Made by a program: the position numbers and the translations under genes
The notes under the pieces: model-generated
What the model saw: the letters and a program-made list of their open reading frames with translations, nothing else
Database searches by the model: none
What the model was told of the DNA's origin: nothing
From: an uncultured Mycoplasmataceae bacterium
GTDB taxonomy: Bacteria > Bacillota_I > Bacilli_A > Mycoplasmatales > Mycoplasmoidaceae
DNA: 5,424 nt
Direction: 5' to 3'
Assembly (NCBI GenBank): GCA_949283985.1
Contig: CASDUM010000055.1
Coordinates: 1 to 5,424 of the forward strand
In this document: positions 1 to 5,424 of the stretch, one piece after another
Layout of the letters: each line of letters begins with the position of its first letter
Numbering within the stretch: position 1 is the stretch's first letter

Positions 1-514
1 ACTTTGGAAATATACAAATCCCATTAATTTTTAAAACAGGAAGAGAAACTTCTAATAATATTTTTAATTCAGCAACAGCTCTTGCTGTTACAACATCAAA
101 AATTTCTTTGTTCTTTTTACCAAACTCTTCAATTCTATTATTAATAAATTCTACATTTTCTAAATTTAATTCATGAACTATTTTTTTCATAAAATCAATT
201 TTTTTTGAATTTGATTCAATTATTGTTAAATTAATTTTTGGATATAATATTTTTAAAACAATCCCTGGTATTCCAGAACCTGATCCAATATCAAGTAATT
301 TTATATTATCAATGAAATTAAAATTTTTATACGGAATAATAGATTGCAGAAAATACTCATTATAAATTTTATCATCTGAATCTAACCTGGTTAGATTCAT
401 TTTTTTATTTTCCTCTTGTAAAATATATTTATATTTTTCTATATTGGTAAACGTATTGTAATCAATATCTTTAAAATTTTCTTTAACTATTTTTACAAAA
501 TCATCTTTATTCAT
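1..514 (-). CDS. rsmG: 16S rRNA (guanine-527 N7) methyltransferase RsmG (GidB), 3' end outside the window
   Basis: This protein transfers a methyl group from SAM to N7 of G527 (E. coli numbering) in 16S rRNA; it is cytoplasmic and acts on the small subunit. The 171 visible residues follow the family layout. An N-terminal helical part contains MNLTRLDSDDKIYNEYF at 39-55. The SAM-binding motif I, LDIGSGSGIPGI, is at 74-85. An acidic strand end, IIES, is at 98-101, and TARAVAEL at 143-150 carries the conserved Arg (R145). The reading stops at the window edge just after a strand ending FPK, where most homologues continue for another 30 to 60 residues. The ATG at 514 lies inside the end of mnmG (shared AUGAAUAA, 8-nt overlap), with a weak purine-rich GAAAAGAG ahead of it, so expression is probably coupled to mnmG translation. 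The visible part has no tryptophan codon. The mnmG-rsmG pairing is common in bacteria and supports the call. Confidence 0.95.
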   Translation of the reverse strand, partial: MNKDDFVKIVKENFKDIDYNTFTNIEKYKYILQEENKKMNLTRLDSDDKIYNEYFLQSIIPYKNFNFIDNIKLLDIGSGSGIPGIVLKILYPKINLTIIESNSKKIDFMKKIVHELNLENVEFINNRIEEFGKKNKEIFDVVTARAVAELKILLEVSLPVLKINGICIFPK

Positions 515-2351
515 TTTTTCTCTTTTCTACAAAAATTTTTATATTCATTAAATCACTTAAGTTTACCCCTGATATTCTAGAAGCTTGATCTAAATTCATT
601 GGCTTAATCTTATTTAATTTTTCTATTGCTTCTAAAGAAAGATTTGGAACATTCTTATAATCAATATCACTACCTAATTTAAATGAATGTAATTTTTCAT
701 AATTTTTTATTAATTTTTCTTGATTCTTTATATATCCTTCAAATTTAATTTTAATATTAATTTTTTCTTTTCAGTATTCATCAAGTTTTTCAAATTCAAA
801 ATATGGTTCAATATCTTGAAAAATATAATCTTGCTTCTTAAGTAATTCGTATAAAGTGATGTCCATTTTCTTAAAATCAAACTTAATTTTGTCTTTTAAT
901 TCAATTATTTTATTGTTTTTTAAAATTTCAATGTTCTTATTTAATTTATCAATATTATTTTTAAATTCATTATATTGCTTGTCACTTATTAAACCAAATT
1001 CATGCCCGTATTTTAATAGTCTTTCATCAGCATTATCATTTCTTAAACATAATCTATATTCTGCTAAGCTTGTTAAAATTCTATATGGTTCTGTTATTTC
1101 TTTAGTCACTATATCATCAATTAAAACACCTATATACGCTTCTGATCTTTTTAAAATAAATTCATCTTTGCCTTCAATTTTACAAATAGCATTTATTGCT
1201 GCAATTAATCCTTGTGCAGCAGCTTCTTCATATCCACTTGTACCGTTTATTTGACCAGCAAAATATAAATTTTTAATAATTTTAGATTCAAGCGTAGGTA
1301 GTAATTGATTAGGATTTATTGCATCATATTCAATAGCATATGCATATTTTTTAATAATGGCGTTTTCTAATCCTTTTATGGTAGATATCATTTTATCTTG
1401 TACATCTTTTGGTAATGATGATGAAATTCCAGCAAGATAAACTGTGTCTAGATATTTTGATTCAGGTTCAATAAATATTTGATGTCTTTCTTTATCACTA
1501 AATCTTACAATTTTATCTTCGATACTTGGACAATATCTTGGTCCTGTTCCATTAATCATTCCTCCATACATAGCAGATCTTTTTAAATTTTCATTTATAA
1601 TTTTATGAGTATTCTCATTTGTATATGTAATATAACAAACATCTTGCTTGTCATATTCTAAAAAGAATTGTTCGTTATGAGAAAACGAAAGCCTTTTATT
1701 TGTTCCGGGTTCAACTATTAATCCATTGTAATTAATAGAATCTTTAATAATTCTTGGCGGCGTTCCTGTTTTTAATCTTATTAATTCAAATCCATTTTTA
1801 ATTAAAGATTTAGAAAGGTTAGAAGCTTTTGGAAATTTATCCGGACCTTCTTCTCTTATATAATCACCTATAAACGTTTTTGATTCCAAAAATGTTCCTG
1901 TTGAAATTATGACACACTTTGATTCATATATGTTATTTTTAGTCTTTAATCCTAAAACTACTTTGTTTTCAATAATTAAATCATGAACTTCTTCAGAAAT
2001 TAAATCAATGTTATTATTTTCTTTTATTTTTTTTAAGAATCAATTATGATATTCTATTTTATCGATTTGTGCACGAAGTGCTCAAACTCCTGGACCTTTT
2101 GATGAATTTAATAATTTCATTTGTAATTGACAAGCATCAGCTGCTTTACCTTGCATTCCACCAAGCGCATCTATTTCTCTTGTTATGATACCTTTTCCGG
2201 GCCCACCAATCGAAGGATTACATGGCATGTTTGCAACAAGCTTTTCATCCATAACAAATAATCCAACTTTATAGTTTTTATTAGCAAATGCAAACGCTGA
2301 TTCTAGTCCTGCATGTCCTGCACCTATTACTAAACAATCATACTTTTTCAT
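507..2351 (-). CDS. mnmG: tRNA uridine-5-carboxymethylaminomethyl modification enzyme MnmG (GidA)
   Basis: MnmG is an FAD-dependent enzyme. With the GTPase MnmE it installs carboxymethylaminomethyl (cmnm5) at U34 of tRNAs that read split boxes ending in A or G. The 614-residue product (E. coli about 629) reads through three in-frame UGA codons as Trp (W90, W104, W527). Visible landmarks are the FAD-binding GAGHAG at 10-15, CNPSIGG at 44-50 with C44 matching the E. coli active-site Cys47, SKGPGVWALRAQ at 84-95, and [11 protein letters not shown] at 270-280 with C274 matching E. coli Cys277. Further on are [17 protein letters not shown] at 365-381 and the C-terminal helical domain ending with QASRISGV. 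The start is the ATG at 2351, with GAAAGG 8 nt upstream. The stop UAA overlaps the rsmG start. One oddity is TSLAEYRL at 427-434, where homologues I recall have TSRAEYRL. A strong hairpin sits only 23 nt before the start codon. Confidence 0.97.
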
Positions 2352-2355
2352 AAAC

Positions 2356-2380
2356 AGTACCTTTCTAATTAAAAAGTACT
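2356..2380 (-). promoter_or_regulatory. Alternative leader hairpin that covers the mnmG ribosome-binding site
   Basis: On the minus strand, AGTACTTTTT (2380 to 2371) can pair with GAAAGGTACT (2365 to 2356) around the 5-nt loop AATTA. This gives eight Watson-Crick pairs and two G-U pairs. The 3' arm contains the GAAAGG (2360-2365) that serves as Shine-Dalgarno sequence for mnmG, whose ATG begins at 2351. The 5' arm shares 2374-2380 with the 3' arm of the larger hairpin at 2374-2409, so both cannot form in the same molecule. I see the complementarity directly. A regulatory switch is an inference, and the shared self-complementary AGTACT makes some chance pairing expected. Confidence 0.4.
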
Positions 2381-2409
2381 ATTAAACTCCATAATGTTTA
2401 ATAGTACTT
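2374..2409 (-). terminator. Perfect 14-bp hairpin with 3' U-run: terminator or leader attenuator before mnmG
   Basis: The arms AAGTACTATTAAAC and GTTTAATAGTACTT (2374-2387 and 2396-2409) are exact reverse complements around an 8-nt loop. Read on the minus strand, the second arm runs into five Us (two inside the stem), followed by AAUU. The plus-strand side has no T-run, so the structure is directional for minus-strand transcripts. It follows the small membrane ORF by 18 nt and would end the rpmF transcript. It lies only 23 nt upstream of the mnmG start, so no promoter fits between them. It is therefore either a leaky terminator or part of the mnmG leader. The stem has only three G-C pairs, so its strength as a terminator is uncertain. 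Confidence 0.7.
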
Positions 2410-2427
2410 GATAAAATTTAGTTAAAA

Positions 2428-2568
2428 TTAAAACATAAAGAAAATAACTAAACCTATAGTTAAAATGCCAAGAAAGATAAAAAATATAGTAAGTAAAAAA
2501 GTCATTATAGACTTAAATAGTTGATTATTTTTATCTTTATTTTTATTTATTCTTTCAGTTTTATCCAT
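2428..2568 (-). CDS. Small single-span membrane protein, unrecognised
   Basis: This 46-codon ORF starts at the ATG at 2568, 2 nt after the rpmF stop, and ends at a UAA 18 nt before the hairpin that closes the transcript. The product has a charged, Lys/Asn-rich head of about 19 residues (MDKTERINKNKDKNN at 1-15). After that comes one continuous hydrophobic stretch from about 21 to the C-terminus (IMTFLLTIFF, IFLGILTIGL, VIFFMF). The positive-inside rule predicts a cytoplasmic N-terminus and a membrane-embedded C-terminus with no tail. There is no clear Shine-Dalgarno sequence, so translation probably depends on ribosomes finishing rpmF. I do not recognise the family. It is too short and misplaced for SecE or SecG, although the plan resembles small Firmicute one-helix proteins. 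The clean ORF, coupling and terminator spacing argue that it is real, but its AT-rich composition leaves some doubt. Confidence 0.6.
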   Translation of the reverse strand: MDKTERINKNKDKNNQLFKSIMTFLLTIFFIFLGILTIGLVIFFMF

Positions 2569-2570
2569 AA

Positions 2571-2753
2571 TTAAACATTTTCAGTTTTAATAACTTTTTG
2601 TCCCTTATAGTATCCACAATTTCTACATACTCTATGCGATTGAATTTTGTGTCCACATTTTGAACATGAAGTTAATGTAGGTGTATCAAGAGCATGATGA
2701 CTTCTTCTCATGTTTTTTCTTGATCTTGTAACTTTTCTTTGTTGAACAGCCAT
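2571..2753 (-). CDS. rpmF: 50S ribosomal protein L32 (bL32)
   Basis: bL32 is a small zinc-ribbon component of the large ribosomal subunit. The 60-residue product has the family N-terminus MAVQQRKVTRSRKNMRRSHH, rich in Arg and Lys for rRNA binding. The zinc ribbon follows, with CSKC at 30-33 and CRNC at 43-46, so this is the four-cysteine, zinc-binding form. Its length is normal for the family. The ATG at 2753 is chosen over the in-frame TTG at 2768 because a strong GAAAGGAG lies 5 nt before the ATG and the TTG overlaps it; family N-termini also begin MAV. An AT-rich gap of 86 nt separates it from argS upstream, and this gap holds a probable promoter. The small membrane ORF begins 2 nt after the stop, which suggests a two-gene unit ending at the hairpin near 2374-2409. 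Confidence 0.97.
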   Translation of the reverse strand: MAVQQRKVTRSRKNMRRSHHALDTPTLTSCSKCGHKIQSHRVCRNCGYYKGQKVIKTENV

Positions 2754-2758
2754 GACGA

Positions 2759-2766
2759 CTCCTTTC
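2759..2766 (-). promoter_or_regulatory. Ribosome-binding site that fixes the rpmF start
   Basis: The minus strand reads GAAAGGAG, then TCGTC, then ATG, a near-ideal Shine-Dalgarno sequence at 5-nt spacing. It overlaps the alternative in-frame TTG at 2768, which rules that codon out as the start. It is the strongest ribosome-binding site in the window, fitting a highly expressed ribosomal protein. Confidence 0.9.
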
Positions 2767-2801
2767 AAAATTAATTGACTTAAGATTTATTTACATATAA
2801 T

Positions 2802-2836
2802 ATTATATTATAAAATACTATTTTTTTATTTTTTTT
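2802..2836 (-). promoter_or_regulatory. Candidate promoter for rpmF: overlapping TATAAT boxes with an upstream A-tract
   Basis: Two overlapping TATAAT hexamers lie on the minus strand at 2802-2807 and 2807-2812, about 50 to 60 nt before the rpmF start. No TTGACA-like -35 box is at the right distance. Instead the region holds an A-run of eight, a T and an A-run of seven (2821-2836). Mycoplasma promoters often rely on the -10 box alone, and A-tracts upstream can help RNA polymerase. The gap has no hairpin with a U-run after argS, so read-through from argS is also possible. In DNA this AT-rich, a TATAAT match is weak evidence. Confidence 0.45.
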
Positions 2837-2839
2837 AAA

Positions 2840-4492
2840 TTATATTTTGTTTTGTGGTTCAATTCCTATGATTTTAAAACATGATAAAATTGTATTTCTA
2901 ACACAAGATGAAATTGCAATTTTTTTCATAGTTTCATTTTCATTATCAGAGAGAATCTTACTTTCTGCATAATATGAGTGAAATAATGAAGATAAATCAG
3001 TTAAATATGAAATTATTTTATGAACTTCATATGAACTTGATATTGTCTCTATTAATACAGGTAAAAAACTTAAATAATTTAAGATTTCTCTTTCTTTATC
3101 TTCAAATATATATTTTTTATTTTCTAAATTAATTTTTTTATTGAAAGTTTCTAATAATTTATAGATTCTTGCATTAGCATATTGGACATAAAAAAATGAA
3201 TTTGTATTATCATTACTCATTACCTTATCAATATCAATATCAATATGAGTGTTTACTGATTGTGAAATTAAAAATCATCTTGATCTATCAACTCCAATTT
3301 CACTAACAAGGTCATTTAAAGTTAATCCTTGTCCTGTTCTCTTTGACATTTTGTATTCTTTACCATCTTTAATTAGTCTAACCATTTGCATAATTATTAC
3401 ATCTAATATATCTTTGTTTCCTAAAGATTTAATTGATGCTTTTAATCTATTAATATATCCAAAGTGATCAGCTCCAACAATGTCAATTAATTTACTATAA
3501 TTTTTTCTTGTTATTTTTACATTATGATATGCGATATCTGGCGTAAAATATGTTAATGATCCATCTGATTTAATTAAAACTCTATCTTTATCATCACCAT
3601 ATTTTGTCGTTTTTAATCATAATGCACTATCTTTTAAAAATAAATCATTTTTTATTTTGTTAAATGATTTTCTAACTAAATCTTGTCTATAAATATTTGA
3701 TTCTGGATAATAGATATCAAAATTAGCTTTAAATTCTGAAAGAGATTCTTTTATTAAATTTAATAAGAATGTTTTAGAAAATGTATTAATAATTTCTCTG
3801 TGACTTTTGTTTAAAATCATCATCTTTTCAATCTTAGTATCTATAAATTTGTCACCGTAACATTCTTTTAAATATTTTGCAACAATTTTTGGTTCTTCAC
3901 CATGATAACTATCTTCAGGTAGTTCAATTTTTATATTGAATAATTGCTTATATCTTATTAATACAGATATACCTAAGATATTAATTTGATTTCCACTATC
4001 ATTAATGTAATATTCGTTATCAACATTTATTCCATATTTTTTAAATACATTTGATAGTGTACTACCGAACACTGCATTTCTAGCATGTCCAATATGTAAA
4101 TCTCCAGTTGGGTTTGCTGATACATATTCGACATTGTAAAGTTTTTCTTCTTTTTGCTTAAATAGAGGATAGCTTTCTTTTTCATTTAAAATTGTTTTTA
4201 TTAATTCTAAATAATATTTTTCATCTAAAAAGAAATTTAAAAAACCTGGACCAGCTATTTCTATTTTTTTAATGTAAATAGAATTAATTTTTTTAGATAT
4301 AATTTCTGCTATTTCAATTGGATTTTTTTTCAATAACTTAGAACAAATCATTGCGACATTTGAAGAGTAATCACCATGAAATAAATTTTTTGTTTTTTCA
4401 ATATTGAATTCAATTTTACTTTTAACACTAAAACAATTTTTTAATATTTTATTAATTTCAGATTTAATAATATCTATAATAAATAAATTCAT
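2840..4492 (-). CDS. argS: Arginyl-tRNA synthetase
   Basis: ArgS is a class I aminoacyl-tRNA synthetase that attaches arginine to tRNA-Arg using ATP, in the cytoplasm. The 550-residue protein is normal in length. It has the ArgS-specific N-terminal domain (about 1-90, including [10 protein letters not shown] at 39-48) and then the Rossmann catalytic domain with [12 protein letters not shown] at 125-136 (HIGH at 133-136). YYINDSGNQ at 161-169 and the activation loop KMSKR at 381-385 follow. The anticodon-binding helical domain is marked by [11 protein letters not shown] near 435-445. Two UGA codons are read as Trp, W292 and W406. The start is the ATG at 4492, because GGAG lies 6 nt before it and overlaps the alternative TTG at 4504. 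The metK stop is 1 nt upstream and the ribosome-binding site lies within the last metK codons, so the two are almost certainly co-transcribed. The stop is UAA. Confidence 0.97.
3227..3244. repeat. Three tandem copies of a 6-bp unit inside argS
   Basis: ATCAAT is repeated three times head to tail on the plus strand. On the minus strand it encodes Ile-Asp-Ile-Asp-Ile-Asp in the segment HIDIDIDK of ArgS. Homologues have a similar alternating acidic and hydrophobic stretch just before the anticodon-binding domain, so protein constraint could explain it. Loss or gain of a unit would keep the reading frame. Confidence 0.6.
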
Positions 4493-4493
4493 T

Positions 4494-5424
4494 CTATTCT
4501 CCAATATATTTATTTAATTCGTTCACTTTATCATTTTTTTCTCATGAAAATAAATCTTCATTTTTTCCAAAATGACCATATACAGATGTTTTAGAATAAA
4601 TAGGATCTCTTAATTTTAAATTTTTAATCATATTAGAAATATCCATATCAAATGTTTTTTTAACGGCTTCATAAATTTTATCTAAGCTAATTTTTTCAGT
4701 TCCAAACGTATCAATGTAGAATGCCACAGGTTCTGGAATACCTATTCCATAAGCTAATTGTATTTCACATTTATCAGCAAGTTTAGCAGCTACAATATTT
4801 TTTGCAATATATCTTGCAAAATAACTTCCAGATCTATCAACTTTTGTACAATCTTTTCCACTGAAAGCTCCACCACCATGATGAGCTATTCCTCCGTATG
4901 TATCTACAATAATTTTTCTTCCAGTTAAACCAGTATCGCCAATTGGACCACCAATAACAAATTTACCAGATGGATTAATAATCATTTTAAAATCAAGATT
5001 TAATTTTCTTTTTTTAGCTACTTTTATCATGACTTCAGAAACAATTTTTTTAATGTCAGACATTTTAGCCTTTTCTGAATGTTGAATACTAATAAGCATC
5101 GTGTTAATTTTTGGTTTTTTAAAATCAGTATAATCAATTGTTACTTGAGATTTCATATCTGATTTTAAAAAGTTATATTTTTGTTGTTTTCTATTTTTTT
5201 CTAATTCTGAAACTAAATCATTAGCTAATACTATTGGTAATGGCATGAATTCTTTTGTTTCATTAGTTGCATATCCAAATACTATACCTTGATCACCCGC
5301 TCCTATTTTTCCATCTTTTTTTGTTACACTTTGAGAAATATCAGATGATTGTGAATTAACATTTGAAATGATTGTAAAATCATTTTCAGTATATCCTAAA
5401 GGTTTTAATATATTTCATGCACAT
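4494..5424 (-). CDS. metK: S-adenosylmethionine synthetase (methionine adenosyltransferase), 5' end outside the window
   Basis: MetK makes SAM from methionine and ATP, releasing phosphate and pyrophosphate; it is a cytoplasmic tetramer in characterised bacteria. The 309 visible residues cover the central and C-terminal domains; roughly 70 N-terminal residues lie beyond the window edge. Landmarks are GAGDQG (5286-5303) followed by FGYATNET, then the active-site segment [20 protein letters not shown]. Next come [11 protein letters not shown] and GGGAFSGKD (4851-4877), followed by [12 protein letters not shown]. The C-terminus carries YGHFG and the final Trp-containing tail. UGA is read as Trp at 5415-5417 and at 4542-4544; the second is followed by 15 residues and a UAG stop. 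The stop lies 1 nt before the argS ATG. MetK supplies the methyl donor used by RsmG at the other end of this cluster. The promoter and any riboswitch would lie outside the window. Confidence 0.97.
4499..4502 (-). promoter_or_regulatory. Ribosome-binding site that fixes the argS start, inside metK
   Basis: The minus strand reads TTGGAGAATAGAATG. GGAG is 6 nt before the ATG and falls inside the last sense codons of metK (Gly-Glu, then UAG). It overlaps the upstream TTG at 4504, which would otherwise extend ArgS by four residues, so the ATG at 4492 is preferred. Confidence 0.8.

Noticed and set aside
856..1254. 132-codon open frame on the plus strand
   Set aside because: It lies wholly antisense to mnmG, whose protein is well matched in the opposite frame. 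The hydrophobic composition is what the complement of AT-rich coding DNA gives.
2082..2351. mnmG looks like two or three separate fragments or a pseudogene under the standard code
   Set aside because: The breaks are all UGA codons that fit Trp in an otherwise uninterrupted family match, so the gene is intact under code 4. The same holds for argS and metK.
2561..2620. DnaA-box-like sequences (TTATCCATA at 2561-2569 and GTATCCACA near 2610), of interest because mnmG sits near oriC in many bacteria
   Set aside because: Each differs from TTATCCACA by one base, they fall within the codons of the small ORF and rpmF, and there is no cluster or AT-rich unwinding region typical of an origin, nor dnaA or dnaN.
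2775..2801. Plus-strand TTGACT and TATAAT, as if for an antisense promoter toward argS
   Set aside because: The spacer is only 15 nt and there is no plus-strand gene. In such AT-rich sequence the match is likely chance.
2821..2839. T-rich tract after argS as an argS terminator
   Set aside because: On the strand argS is transcribed from, this tract is A-rich, not U-rich, and there is no stem with G-C pairs before it.
3249..3467. 72-codon open frame on the plus strand
   Set aside because: It is antisense to the argS catalytic region, which contains KMSKR, and has no ribosome-binding site or recognisable product.
4493..4504. TTG at 4504 as the argS start
   Set aside because: It overlaps the GGAG ribosome-binding site that is correctly spaced for the ATG at 4492.

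Overview
The window comes from a mollicute (mycoplasma-type) genome. Composition is very AT-rich, at roughly a quarter G+C by spot counts. Several unmistakable housekeeping proteins can only be read through if UGA encodes tryptophan (genetic code 4). All seven tryptophan codons I can place in the coding regions are UGA, and I found no UGG. Adjacent argS, mnmG and rsmG are, from memory, also found in Mycoplasma genitalium, but I cannot name the species.

Every gene lies on the minus strand, so transcription runs from high to low coordinates. In that order they are: metK (S-adenosylmethionine synthetase, 5' end cut by the window edge), argS (arginyl-tRNA synthetase, complete), rpmF (ribosomal protein L32, complete), an unrecognised 46-residue single-span membrane protein, mnmG/gidA (tRNA uridine-34 modification enzyme, complete) and rsmG/gidB (16S rRNA G527 methyltransferase, 3' end cut). 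No intergenic gap exceeds 90 bases. metK and argS are separated by 1 nt, rpmF and the small membrane ORF by 2 nt, and mnmG overlaps rsmG by 8 nt. A probable promoter with an A-rich upstream tract lies in the argS-rpmF gap.

The genes share a theme of translation and RNA modification. MetK makes the SAM that RsmG consumes, ArgS charges tRNA-Arg, L32 is a large-subunit protein, and MnmG modifies the wobble base of tRNAs reading codons that end in A or G. In a code-4 organism those could include tRNA-Trp(UCA).

I see no CRISPR, mobile element, phage, toxin-antitoxin or defence system. This is an ordinary housekeeping block. The most interesting non-coding signal is the 76-nt leader of mnmG. It holds a perfect 14-bp hairpin with a 3' U-run, and that hairpin is mutually exclusive with a second, 10-bp hairpin that would bury the mnmG ribosome-binding site. 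The second item worth attention is the small membrane ORF coupled to rpmF.
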